This document shows, one piece after another, positions 49,491 through 63,169 of a DNA stretch of 64,000 bases. Position 1 is the first letter of the stretch, and each line of letters starts with the position of its first letter. A program made the position numbers and the translations under genes. The notes beneath the pieces are model-generated. The model was not told the DNA's origin and ran no database searches. It saw nothing but the letters and a program-made list of their open reading frames with translations. The DNA lies in contig NC_135570.1 in NCBI RefSeq assembly GCF_964340395.1, positions 4,758,322 through 4,822,321 on the forward strand, written 5' to 3'. The stretch is from Glandiceps talaboti (lineage: Eukaryota; Hemichordata; Enteropneusta; Spengelidae).

Positions 49491-50179
49491 ACACGTTTTT
49501 GTTTTAAATACAATTTTAATAGTGTACGTATAATTGGAACATTCCCCAGTTGCAGGTAATGCAGGATAAATGAGGGGAACGAAATATTTTTTATAGATCA
49601 ATCACGTCACCCATTTCACTTGGAAATTTCCAAAGTAATTGGGTTTAGATAATATTACCAAGGATACGACAGTGATCTACAAGATCGTTTAAATCGATGT
49701 ATTGAATTCGAAGTCGTCAGTACAGAAAATAAATTTCCCACCAGAGGGCTTTACAATCAATAAACGTGAATCATTCATATTCCCAGTGGCATACATAACG
49801 GTCAGTGAGTTTATCGTTCGTCCATGACAAAACGAATTACTATATTATGTATCCCGTATCCGTGCTAAATAAGTTTGTTGTTTCCCAGATTATATGAGAA
49901 AGCCTTGTTCCAATAAAACGATGTGGCCCTGAGTGTAGCTGATGACATATTGCAGATGAGATGAGATTGATCGCGGTTACTAGGTGACTATATCAACAGA
50001 GCCGGTGAACGGCAACTTGCAACGGGCTGTGTGTACCTCAGATCACCAGCACCAGTGCATATACACTAGTGGTATTTGCACATTAATGCAGAAATGCATG
50101 CGAATGCGAGTGTTATAATCATGATAATAGTTCGTTTTCGTGTTCGCATAGTATCATTTGTATTGCATGATATTTGCTG

Positions 50180-50410
50180 TTTTCGACAAACTTATGTAAT
50201 AATAACAACGACCCATGCAGCGTCAGTATTACTAGTGTAGGTACTCTTAGACTATCATGGTATTTGCACTCGCGTTTGCAGTGTTTTCTGTTGCACTTTC
50301 ACAAACGTATGACTCCAGAGAACACTGCAGGCACTCGTGCAAATACCCAAAGGTAGTACATGTTGAGTATGCCAGGTTCTGCCATATGAATATTACCGGA
50401 ACGTGTACCC
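50180..50410 (+). repeat. Dispersed repeat, inverted partner of 45290-45490
   Basis: It shares gtgtaggtactc, gtatttgcactcg, tgttttctgttgc and agagaacactg with the other copy. No coding potential is conserved between them. Confidence 0.6.
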
Positions 50411-52567
50411 AATTCGTACAGATGCAAAGCTTATATATTAATCTCAGTTGTACCGAGTGCTGAGTCGCATCGTCAAATTCGATGTATCACATCTCAGGCA
50501 ACCCACACAAGAGACTATATTTGAGATATGGTACAGATGAAACCGTAATACATATACTGCCATAGGTTAACGAGTTTGGATGCTATGTTCAGTACAATGA
50601 CAACACATAATCTCTATTAGGGTAGACAACACGAGTCATCATATTAATATCATAAATAATTGGTAACGCAAGATTGGTCCAGCGGTTATTTTTGTACATA
50701 CAGAAAATAGTGAATATTTGATATAAAAAAGCGAGTAGACTGCCTTCTCTTTTATGTTGAATTGTTTTGACGAATTTATGTATTAGTATTAAAGCTGTAG
50801 CATAATATTAACCCCATAAATCTGTCATGAATCTATCATTTCTATTTTAACAGGTAAAAGTCTATATTTCACCTCACTTCTTTTGGTATATTCGGCATTT
50901 AATATATCTTTAGCTAGTCAGGCCTCCTAAAGTTCAAGTAGTATCAAAACAGATTTTATTTCGGTAGACCACGTGTGCCTTCCATCCACATTGTAAATCA
51001 ATTTTTCCTGGCATTCAGTAATTAAAAAGAAAGAGTGTGAGCCAATTCTTCGTGAGTACTTTGACAAAGACACAGTACAATAGTAATCCGAGTCAATCAA
51101 GTGAAATTGCATCACTTGAAGCATTTTGATCTTAACACCCATCGCAATGACACCCTTTTTACAAATATATACGTCGTGCTGACACTGAAAAACTGAACCA
51201 CGTGGTATAAACACATTAATACGTCCCATAGGTAGCCTTTATTCACTGAGTGCCTTCGGCTTCGGAATAGATTAGGGCTTGCATCATCAGGGGTCATCCC
51301 CAGTTCCTCTGCACTATGACATTAATAATTAGATGGACAAAACAAGTTCTGGAAAGAATACATTGTTACATGATTTTCGAAGATATTGTAGCTGATGCAA
51401 TGAGAATGTAGCAATGTTGGTAATATTTATGTCCCAATCAGATAATAAAAAGCATTTTTGTAGCTCCAGACGATAAAATGTTGCAATGTTACTAAGATTT
51501 TTGTTGACTCAGACGTTTTGTTTCAAGTCAACAAATGTCAAGTACTTATTAACAAATATTATTCATTGCAAGACTGATGAAGACAAACGAAACTTTATAT
51601 CTAAGGATGTTATCTACACAGCTTGAATGATAACTGCTTAATGTATTTCTAACGTAAGGAGGTTTGAGTCTAATACCCAAACGTAATTTTGTAGGTAGCT
51701 GTTCAAGTTTAAATCCATTTAGTTCTAGAAATTGTACAAGCTTTTATCGAAGCTAAAGTCGAGTATCAGAATACAAATGCCATTTCTATCCCCATGTGTA
51801 TTATTAATCCGTTACAAGAACGTTAACGTTAATGTACACACATCTTCAAAACTCAGGTCTGATGAAAATTCAGGACTTGATACCTTTAAAGCTGCTCCAG
51901 GTGCAACGGAAAACGTGTTTTAAAAAACCCCAGCTTTGTTACAATTACATACAATGACTTGCTCATAATATCGTACACCCTGAACAGTAATGAATCACCT
52001 GTGGGTAAATGTATGTATGTAGCTGTTCACATAATATGTTGCAATAATTCCAATCAAATTGATTTTTAGGTCCACATCCAAAAATCAGCGCCCCCAACGC
52101 AATCATGATTTAAACCTGTTATAAAATGTACTAGCACTACTTATGAATATTATAATTAACATGTCACAGTCTAATTACTGGTATTTTAAGAGTAAATATA
52201 TTCAAAAATGAATATCTTGTTGGTTGTCTAACCGAAAAAAAAATACTACAGTTACGGCGAGTACAGCTTTAATGTTGTATAAATATAGTGATTGAAAGAA
52301 ACAGTCGAAAATCTATGCATCCATGCAAATATTGTGTAGATTGATTGATCTGTCTACAAACCTACACGCTCACCCTACACTACTTTGTAGAATGGATTCT
52401 TCCAGTAACTCAGGACCGTCCACCAAATCAAACTCATGATTCTGTCTAGCTTTTGATGTTAGCAGTAGCTATCCAGATATTGGGGAAAAGTCCGTTTCGA
52501 TACTGTTGGACATTTTAGAAAGTGTTGTTCAAGGTATTGCATATACGTTTTGATCTAAAGTGTATCT

Positions 52568-52993
52568 ATGAATATGGGAGATACTGACGACAGCAGCAGC
52601 TTGAAAAATCAACCACAAGAAACCTTGTCAGAGACTCAAAATGTTGCCGACTACGATATTGAACTGTTGAAAGTGCTGTACTATAACTTAACAGGCCAAG
52701 AGTTTCGAATTCTTTCACCGGAAGACCTTGCCATGCCACGTGTGGGTATCATCCTTCTCACTCTCAGTTTCACCGTCAACATGTTACTGTCTGTCGTTGG
52801 GAATGTGTTGGTCGTTCTCGTTCTTACGTGCATTGCACGGGTATGGACAGACCTGACTAGTTATCTCGTCAATTTAGCATTGGCTGATTTGACTATGGCT
52901 ATATTTTGCATGCCGTTCACATTTCCAACTATTATGATTGGTCACTGGATATTTGGTAAAGTGATGTGCCCAGTCGTTATATTTCTGCAACAG
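52568..52993 (+). CDS. Class A (rhodopsin-like) GPCR, first coding exon
   Basis: This exon gives 142 codons, then donor CAG|gtatgg in phase 0. The extracellular N-terminus has one N-glycosylation sequon (Asn40-Leu-Thr). TM1 spans about residues 60-88 with the conserved Asn79 (GNVLVVLVL). TM2 spans about 98-122 with LALAD (Asp107), then FCMPFTFP. The ECL1 tryptophan is in HWIFG and the TM3 cysteine is Cys134 (VMCPVV). The pattern FCMPFTF...W.FG...C resembles neuropeptide receptors; I cannot name the ligand class. Of two close ATGs (MNM) the first is used. Later exons, with DRY and TM4-7, are not found in the remaining window. Confidence 0.8.
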
Positions 52994-53069
52994 GTATGGT
53001 AATTTTTTGTTATTAATCAGTTATCATTTAGTGAAAATAATAGACTTTTTTAAACCTGACCTTAAACAA

Positions 53070-53175
53070 AGTATGTATGTATGTATGTATGTATGTATGT
53101 ATGTATGTATGTATGTATGTATGTATGTATGTATGTATGTATGTATGTATGTATGTATGTATGTATGTAGTATGC

Positions 53176-53228
<53 letters not shown>
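53070..53228. repeat. (GTAT)n(CG)n(TG)n compound microsatellite, Z-DNA-prone
   Basis: About 24 ATGT units are followed by alternating CG (53174-53190) and then TG (53191-53225). Uninterrupted alternating purine-pyrimidine of this type favours Z-DNA. It starts about 75 bp after the GPCR exon donor. Confidence 0.9.
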
Positions 53229-54988
<1,760 letters not shown>

Positions 54989-55480
54989 GTTGCAGGACTT
55001 GTCCTGAAGCTGAAAGGGGTGTGTCAGATGCAGGAATTGTCCTGAGGCTGAAAGGGGTGTGTCAGTTGCAGGACTTGTCCTGAAGCTGAAAGGGGTGTGT
55101 CAGATGCAGGAATTGTCCTGAAGCTGAAAGGGGTGTGTCAGTTGCAGGAATTGTCCTGAAGCTGAAAGGGGTGTGTCAGTTGCAGGAATTGTCCTGCAGC
55201 TGAAAGGGGTGTGTCAGCTGCAGGAATTGTCCTGAAGCTGAAAGGGATGTGTGAGATGCAGGATTTGTCCTGAAGCTGAAAGTGGTGTGTCAGTTGCAGG
55301 GTTGAATTGCCTAACAGCTTCTGAAATTGTTGCATAGTTGAACTGCTTATAAATGCTCTGCATGACACAAGGATCCAGTCAATAAACCACACTCTAGAAC
55401 TGGTTCAGGATCATGGATTTTATAAAGTAACCTATTATTTATTTGTTTTCTTTTTATTTAGTTGAGTGTTGGGGGGGGGG
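54989..55480. repeat. Left inverted repeat of a large unit: 38-bp array plus unique inner part
   Basis: Positions 54989-55292 hold eight 38-bp units (ttgcaggacttgtcctgaag, ctgaaaggggtgtgtca), each with the palindrome CAGGACTTGTCCTG. The inner part (55293-55480) runs ctaacagcttctgaaattgt, cttataaatgctctgcatga, ttttataaagtaacctatta and ends at a G-run. All of this recurs inverted at 63170-63715. Confidence 0.85.
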
Positions 55481-55499
55481 GGGTGTCATATACAGGTGT

Positions 55500-56000
55500 T
55501 CTTGGCTTATACCATAGACAACACTGGTGCCTTTGTAGTGCTACCAATCCATCTTCATTACCTGAAAAAAGGAAAGAATATATCGAATTAATGTCCTATT
55601 TGACATATACACTGCGAGAAATATTATATCAATGTGTATGTGACAGATATTATTTCAACAAATTAAACATTGTTAAATTTGTTCACGAGAAATTCTTTAC
55701 ACAATACATGTAGTCTTCCAAAGATATTCACAATTGTTTTACTCCAATGAGTCATTCCTACTCAACAAGGCAAGTACAAGCAATGATTTATGTATTCCAA
55801 GAGGCACACACAAGTAGGGTCAGTTTCACATAAAGAATGCACCACAAAAATATGGAATAGACTACCATTGAATATCAGGAACATCCACGGCCCCGCCAGT
55901 CAGAGTTCAAATGAGAGTTTAAAAAAATATCTATATTCGATTAATACAAATTGGGCATATCTTTATGCTATGTCATAGTGTGTGAATTTTGATGATCCAA
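55500..56000 (+). mobile_element. LINE-like 3' fragment
   Basis: The frame at 55790-55978 contains CTTKIWNRLPLNIRNI followed by SLKKYLYS, the usual end of non-LTR retrotransposon ORF2 proteins. The upstream frame 55462-55711 (LPEKRKEYIELMSYLTYTLR) may belong to it but is less clear. AATAAA occurs at about 56200. Confidence 0.5.
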
Positions 56001-56878
56001 GATTTAGTATGTCACATTTGACATATGGCAGTTATGCCGAGATAGTATTTATTTCAATGTCAAATGTACTGTAATATGACTAGTTTAGTTAGTTGCAAAA
56101 CAAATATTTTCATTCCCCTTTCCCCTTAGTTATTGATATACATATTCATCTTGACTAGTAAATGTGTTTTGTTATGTTACGTACATGATATATATTTTTG
56201 GAATAAATAATTATTAATTTAGGAGTCCAGATTTTGACTAATTGAAATTTGAGAAATAAATTCTAAAATATTTCACAAGGCTATCTTAACTTTTGATTAA
56301 AAATGATGTGTGGGATTTTTGTCTTTCAACAGTGAATTTGTGTCTTCATATGATAATATAAGATACATGTACTACTACAGTACTTAGTGCAGTTGGGAAA
56401 ATGATGCTAAAATATATGTACAATGTATCTTGACAGAATGGTAATGACATGTAAATGAATGCATGATGTGCACCTTTTGAATGTAATGAATTTCCTTTGG
56501 TGTGAATGGTTTGTTTACCAATTGATCCAAGACATTGCATGGAACAGAATAGCAATGTATAATATTTCAGGCAGGCAAACACCGCGTCATAAAGCACCCA
56601 CGTTTAATACAGAAATACGATATTTATATCTATAAATGAGTAGTACTAATAACGTCAATACGAATGATAAATACAAACACCGTCAGATAGAACTTAGAAC
56701 GACTGCATTACAAACAATGGAAGGATTGTCATGATGACTTTCTACTTTGCATAAAACATGTACGATTTCGCTGATAAAGTGATATGACGGTTATCCACAA
56801 ACTCAATCATACAACAACTTAGTCCTGCTTGCATACGTCTATAAACAGGACAACTCAACTGTTTGGCATGTTACTTAC

Positions 56879-56975
56879 CGTGCATTTCTCATGGACTCCT
56901 CGATCCAAACACACGGCCATCGCGTCGTTTTCCAAAACAGAGGTCACGTATATTACGTAATGCTTACCAGTACCA
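56879..56975 (-). CDS. Possible first exon of a minus-strand gene
   Basis: On the minus strand an open frame VTSVLENDAMAVCLDRGVHE ends at ACG|gtaagtaac, a perfect donor. An internal Met would give MAVCLDRGVHEKCT. GC and CpG content is above the surroundings. I find no second exon with confidence, so this is tentative. Confidence 0.3.
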
Positions 56976-57411
56976 GCTGGGTTGCATGGTCTGGGGTTGC
57001 ATATCCGAACAAAAGGAGTCTGGGTAATCAGGATTAGTTCATGTTATGAACAGGTCATATACGAGTAACTGAACATGATAACGCTACACACACTGTGAGA
57101 CACACACACATAAAAATGTTTCTTCCGTGCATGTTAAGACGCGTTTCGTGCATTTTGATTCGATCTATTTCAAAGTAAGATTCTTCCACGCAAGCAGTTT
57201 TTAGTTATATGTCTTTGGGCAATGACTGCAGTCGACGAGCCCTTCACCCTTGTTGCTCGTGTACCTTTGAGAAATGGACTTTACCATTAGGTCACGCAGG
57301 GGTTATGATATGAAAGTTTGCCTTTGTGTTTGTCAGCACGGCCAAGCAGTTTTTGGTTCATGTTCTGACAATCGTGAAAGTTATGCGTCTTCAATGGAGT
57401 GATCATGTTTT

Positions 57412-60400
57412 ATGAAACACACTGTGGTGGTATACCAGAATTCTCAAAAGCCTTGTGGAGAGAGTGAGAGCGATTTACAACGATGGAAAGAGTTTAACGG
57501 AGGCCGGCAAACAGTCGTTAGCATATCATTGTCAACAATGATTGAACACTCAAAACAATCGTCGCTGATAAACGGCGAAGTGCAAGGTAAGCCACCTCAT
57601 TTATGGTTACATGTGTGTTTTAGTTCCAGAAAATGTCGTTTGCACAATTGGAATCAATCAAAATTAACAATATCACCATTGCCATTGTACCATCTCAGAT
57701 GTAAGCTATTGTTTAGGCTGCTTTCACAAAAACTTGTTGGGGGGGGGGGGGGGGGGGGGGTCAGGAGAATTTTTGTAAAACCCTAATTTTTTTTCAAGTA
57801 CCCCCCTGCCATATTCCAAACTTTTTCAAGTACCCCCCCCTGCCAAAGCCCCAAATATTTCAAGTACCCCCCCCCCCACCCGAATAATTTTTTTTTGGAA
57901 TACTCTTCCTGTGCGTTAAAATTCCATACCAAGTACAAAACTGTACATAATACACTTAATACCAACTTTGTCCATTATATATATAATCAATTTGTATATT
58001 GTGTGTATATATATACACAAACACCAGTTAAAACAAAATGTTATGTTAACCAGTGCATTGCCATTCCAAAAAACAACATATACTTGTAAATGAATTACAC
58101 TTTGAATAACTCTTGCAAAATGATCAGCAGACCAGCTGAGTCTTTGTTTTCTGTTCAATATTGTATTAGTACATTATACTAGTAGTGTTACAGTTGAATG
58201 TCATTTTAGTTGTATTTGCAAATATTGTGATGCACATGTTATCTAAAGAGAGTTTTATACTGTATTGTTCCAGTTCAGTTTCCTAAATGTGTGCTAAAAG
58301 AAATCAAATTGGTCTAAATAACACTGAAAAAAACCTTAATAAAATGCATTGCCATGTATCCCGTTCTTGTTTGATGTAAATTAGTTCAATATAATGTCAA
58401 AAGAAAATAAATGTATGACTCAAAAATGCCAGCCACATTTCATCTAACAGAATAGGAATCAAGTGATATATATTAGTCATAGTGGTAATGATAATTAAGA
58501 TGGCCCTATTATCATAGTAATTGTATACCTGGTAATTGAACCTGGTAATACATTTACCTTGTAAGAGCCTGATTATTGGACTGGTTTTGATGTTAAATTA
58601 CAAAGGTGAATGCAGGATTTTAAACAAAGTCTCAGAATGTGTTTATTTAAATTTTTGATTTCCAAGTGGTAGCTCTCCTTCCAGATCTTGTGTATATAAA
58701 CATGTCATTGTCATCATCATCATCAGACCCAAATTCTCCTTCAACTTCATCAGAGTTGGAACTAGCTGTATCATCATTCTCACTGTCACTGTCACTGTCA
58801 CTGTCATCAGATGACAAATCACTCTCACTTTCTTTAGATTGATAATAGTGGCATCGTACAGCCTCAACATTGTCTATTTTGTGCATTCCTGCCACAGCAG
58901 GAATTTCATAGTTGGAAAGGTACTTATCAAGTTCTTTCACTTTCAATTTGGAAATGTCACCGTTTCTGACAAGCGCATCCCAGTCATATTCATCACATTT
59001 TTTTTCAGCATGTTGCTCCCTTTCTTTCATTTTTTTTCTTTCCCTCATAGAGGCAAGTGTTCTCTGTTCTAAATGAAGGATTGCTCCCTTTAATATATCT
59101 TTTTTGACACACAGTTTCTTGCTCAATTCTTCAAGTTTCTCAACATTTTTACTTGACACTAACCCTTTACTATACAGGTTCACTACCTCATTCCTGCCAT
59201 ATATCTTTAGGGTAACTTTATATTGAGAGTTATGTCAAAGTTTATTTATTTATCTTTATATTTACAAGTAATAGTATATTCATGCAAAGTTGAAAAGTAT
59301 GTGCAAAAAACTTATTTTACTTTTTCTCTGTTAACTCAGCTTGTGAGATATTGTCTTCTGTTTCACATGTAGCAGACGTTGCTAATATGCTAATTTAGGA
59401 AATATTTAGAATGTGTTATTAAAAGTTTATGTTGAAAATTATAGTCATATCTATAGGATGAAAAAATACCTTGAACAGAAGTTTTTGATACTTGTCAAGT
59501 ATGTTTTAGTGCATGTGCACCTTTTACATTTTGATGGCAGGCTGAGATGAACCTTTTCCAACTCTTTTTTTTTTTTTTTAACTTCCAAGAGCTGCAAATG
59601 TAAAATGTTGTCTGTCATATTTGTCTGTCATTCAATACTAGTAAGAATTTACATGAAAAAGTTACATATCATTGTGATAACCACAAATCAAAACACAATC
59701 ATGTCACAAAGAATCAAAACACAGTCATGTCACAAAGAATATTTTCAGTACAGCGTAAAGGTAATTTCACACATTAAATGAACCAAATTTCAGTAGATAG
59801 CAGTGTACATGAAAGACACTGGTATTTTCAGACAAAAAACAATCTGTACCACTCAATTCGCCCCTTTCAATTTATCATTACATTAACAGTTTATTAAAAG
59901 AAAATTAAAATGTGACTTTTTGTTTTTTCATTTTACTAACTTGTGAGCAACTGTTGTTTGTAGCTGCTGTTTTTGTTGACTTGTTGTTGTTGTTGTTGAA
60001 TGATTTAAACTCAAAAAACTGCCAGACCAATGTCCTTGGTATTTGGTGGGGACATTACTTTAGGTTTGGTATCTAGTTGGGAAAGTGTCCAAAGCAAAAT
60101 AATAGCATCACTGGTGTGTGATTAGGGCAAAAATTGCCATTTTTGGTCAAAAGACTTGAAATAAAAATACTAGGTAGTTTTATTCAAAAACTACTCTGAG
60201 GATTTGGCTGAAATTTAAAATTTATCTCCAAAATTATGTGGTTAATAATAAGACTGGCGTTTGGTGAGAGGTTTCTTGAAGTGTTATTCTGTAAATTTCA
60301 TTCAAAATATTTTGACACAATTGGCCCTAGCAACCATGACTAAGTCCAACAACCAAATGCTAGTGTGTTTTTGCCATAATAACATCTGGTAGGCAAGAGA

Positions 60401-62035
60401 GTACATGTTCAAAAATGAGTGCAATATCCCAAACAACAATGACCATGCCCATAGGTCCATGTACAACCAAATGTGAGTGTATTTCGTTAAAATTCACCTT
60501 TTTATACCTAATTTTCATATTTCAGACGGTTACAGTAATGTTGGCAAGCATGTTTTACACAACACAACACATGGCATTGTTGATGTATGCACCTCTAGGC
60601 TAGCTATCACTTAGTTTTGAGTTGTTGGTTTCACCTTGTAAATGTGCATGTCATTCATAAAAATTAACTGAAAACAATCCATTTCCCTTTATTTCTCTAA
60701 AATTGATATCTTTTTAATTTTCATGAATGGAAAATGATTTTTCATCAAAATTTGCCGGAAATACATGTACATACATTTTTAATGTGATGAATTTGGGCTA
60801 AGAATAACCGAATACGTTCAGTGCAAACGTACCATAACAAACATGCCTGCCACGTCGGATCTACCTCATGGTACTATGATTGTGATTCACATCCAAACGT
60901 GATCATTTAGGACATTAATTTTACGATGGAACCGTACCGGAGTAGTTATTTCTAAAGAACATGTATAAATTTTAGGTTTTTGTTCGTATTCATCAATACA
61001 ATGTGAAAATTGTCGTGACATCGTACATGTTCATTGTATGCAAACATGTGTACTGTATTACGTATGCGAGAAGGCTTGGAAATTACCGGGTTGATTTACC
61101 TAGCCATAGAAACTACAAACATACCGTCTTCTACTTTAAGACGGTACTACATTTACTGTTTTTGTTTCGGCTACCATTGTTATAGTCAAGGCGATAAATG
61201 AGTTCATAAATGATGAAAGATGCAGTGTCGCTGTTCACTTCCTTCATTGACGACATTGAATAGAATCTCATGAAGACGTTCACATCAAGGCAAAGACCCT
61301 CATGGAGAACACTGGGGTTGCTATAGAAACAAACACCGATGGTTCCCGAAGAGCAACTCATGTGACACTCTGTAACTTTTGGCATATGTTTGAAACTGAC
61401 GTTCAAGCTCATCCTCCTGTTAGAACCTCGGAACAATACTCATTGCCAATCTGCTTCTTACTTGTCTGTGGCAATGATAGTCTTGCTGTTAGACATTCAG
61501 GCTTTCTTTTGATTTGATAAGCAAAAAAAGTTTGCTGTAAGGATGGAATGCCCAAACATCTAGCTAAAGTCATTTTTTGACTTGGCATTCCATTAAGATG
61601 ATGTATGGCTGTGGGTTGGGCCATGTATGCATATATATGTTAATATATTCAGTGGATGCCTCTGCTGTAGGTTGAGGGGACTCATTATGACTATATAAGT
61701 GAAAACATGTTTTTTTCAACATTAAAAATTCCTACAAACAATTAAATTCCTATTTTACATCCATTCAGCAAACTAGAATATACAGAAGTTTGTTCAAATC
61801 ACCAATTTCCAAAACTTTAACATAATTGTAATATTAAACATATATTAAGCCATTGTTAATATAATGCTGTTATCTTTTTTGTTGTTTCATAGAGTGGTTT
61901 GGTATCAGCTATGACAATGGTGTTGTTGGGATCGACAAAGATGAAAGGTGCATCAACTTCTGTAAACTGAGATGCGGATCGTTAGCAGATGCACTATTAA
62001 CCGATAATGAAGTTGACATCGATGGATTAGACTGA
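57412..62035 (+). CDS. Candidate two-exon gene inside the inverted-repeat unit (105 aa)
   Basis: Exon 57412-57586 starts MKHTVVVYQNSQKPCG and ends GAAGTGCAAG|gtaagc (phase 1). Exon 61893-62035 follows tttcatag and encodes EWFGISYDNGVVGIDKDE through NEVDIDGLD-TGA. The split codon G|AG gives Glu, so the two join in frame to 105 residues. The second exon is convincing as a terminal exon: acidic end, good acceptor, stop. The first could belong to another frame (an alternative reads ERVRAIYNDGKSLTEAGKQS). I recognise no family. The SAP-like gene lies in the intron on the other strand. Confidence 0.4.
57736..57870. repeat. Poly(G) run followed by poly(C)-containing repeats
   Basis: A ~21-base G run at 57740-57760 is followed by three units of ttttcaagtaccccccctgc type. 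G-quadruplex and i-motif formation are likely, and the run length is prone to error. Confidence 0.8.
58647..59234 (-). CDS. SAP-like, acidic transposon-associated protein (3' exon or 5'-incomplete)
   Basis: The open frame runs from about 59234 to the TAA at 58647 without a convincing Met. It begins NSQYKVTLKIYGRNEVVNLY. A basic, coiled-coil-like helix follows (LEQRTLASMRERKKMKEREQ), then a SAP-like fold: WDALVRNGDISKLKVKELDK, YLSNYEIP, KIDNVEAVRCHY. The tail is Ser/Asp-rich (SDSDSDSEND, GSDDDDDND) and ends in a basic motif, TRSGRRATTWKSK. SAP domains bind AT-rich DNA, and similar SAP plus acidic-tail plus SGR-basic proteins accompany mobile elements in invertebrates; that link is from memory and inferential. 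AATAAA lies just past the stop on the minus strand. Confidence 0.55.
   Translation of the reverse strand, partial: HNSQYKVTLKIYGRNEVVNLYSKGLVSSKNVEKLEELSKKLCVKKDILKGAILHLEQRTLASMRERKKMKEREQHAEKKCDEYDWDALVRNGDISKLKVKELDKYLSNYEIPAVAGMHKIDNVEAVRCHYYQSKESESDLSSDDSDSDSDSENDDTASSNSDEVEGEFGSDDDDDNDMFIYTRSGRRATTWKSKI
59995..60480. repeat. Dispersed repeat related to 9440-10100
   Basis: It shares ttaaactcaaaaactgc, atatttggtgggnacatta, atctagttgggaaa, tagcaaccatgacca and taggcaaat blocks in the same order. There is only one copy of the unit here. Confidence 0.7.
61430..61600. repeat. Decayed copy of the CpG-rich repeat at 27050-27480
   Basis: TAGTCTTGCTGTTAGACATT and CAGGCTTTCTTTTGAT match TAGTCTTGCTGCTAGACGTT and CGGGCTTTCTTTCGAT at 27157-27200, with the CpGs changed to TpG/CpA. 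Confidence 0.6.
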
Positions 62036-63169
62036 GATAATTTTTTACTTGTGCAACTTTGTAGTAGTCTTTTACCTTATATTGTTACTTGTATGTACAA
62101 AGTCAAACACTAACCCAATACCACAACCTTTAAAATTGTTCTTTATAGGTCTCAAAACTAAATAATAATTTGAATCAGGCATAATTTTCTGATTGTCGAT
62201 TTAATTCCTTCATTGCTTTTGGGGTGTAGGCCTTTTACATTGTGTACTACCTGGTCAGGCAAAATCAAAACCAGCCTACTGTAATTGTCTGTATTTGAAA
62301 TGAGAGTGATCTGTAAATGTTTCACAGTTTTCATTGTGGTCTTGTATGTCCTGATTGCACACAGGCATCAATATTGTCCAATCATAAAGAACCGAGCAAC
62401 CCTGATGTAAAATATCATGAACACATCACAACATTTGATTCATTAATTTCATAGACTATATACTTCAGTTCTAATACCATGGTTCATTATGAAAGTCTGC
62501 TAATTCAAATTTACAAGTATAACTTAAGTGTATATTGAATCTAATCGTTTTCATTTGTATTGCTCATAATGACATCTGTAACATAAGCGTAGTGTCTTAT
62601 ATGGAAACTTCAAATTAATAAATTTCTCTTCCGCCATCCACAGACACAGACACAGAGAAAAGTCAGGTAGTGTGGGATTCGTCTTTAATAAGACGTGTAA
62701 ATTGTAATTTTTAAATTTTTGTTTCCTGATGCTTATTATGAAACATTTTTAGCTCCGCTGTCTTTCAATTGTTTGTATTAAAATCTTCTCCAAACTGATG
62801 GGCTTTAAAAAAAATTTAAAACCATAAAGTGTTTCCTGAACATGTTTTCTAGCAAAGTAGCATTAGTGCTCAGACCACCATAGAGAACAGACTAGAAACA
62901 CCATTGTAAATAAAACAACTAAATTTTAAAGGGAACATCTCTTTGTGTTTGTTTGTGTGTGTGTGTGGAATGTTAATGCAAGAGTGTGGGTTGACTTGGT
63001 TCAAGTCCATGGATGTTTTGAAGAACCTTTTATCCAATGTTGTGTGTTTATTGGTAACATTTTGTCTATTTGTTCTATTTTTATTTGAACTTGGTGACCA
63101 CAATATACTGAGTGGTGTTAGAACATAATTCATGTGATTGTGTAATTGCAGACATGTGCAGTAAAACCC
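62036..63169. other. 3' flank of the candidate gene, no gene seen
   Basis: AT-rich sequence with an AATAAA at about 62612 and a (GT)n run at 62955-62966. ORFs are short and lack splice context. Confidence 0.4.

Larger units (their letters stand above)
47672..52567. other. Intergenic between ceramidase (-) and GPCR (+) start regions
   Basis: The two genes diverge from here, so both promoters lie in this 4.9 kb. I see no exon. Notable content: (AT)n at 48058-48076, the long TA tract at 49214-49490 and the dispersed repeat at 50180-50410. A segment at 52075-52130 resembles 6480-6535 (ccaaaaatcagcgccc, gcaatcatgattt). Confidence 0.5.

Noticed and set aside
49148-49601. ORFs rich in YIYIYI
   Set aside because: Translations of the (TA)n tract.
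61131-61436. 101-aa minus-strand ORF (FYSMSSMKEVNSDTASFI)
   Set aside because: Considered as a 5' exon of the SAP-like gene, but no donor in frame and no motif to link it.
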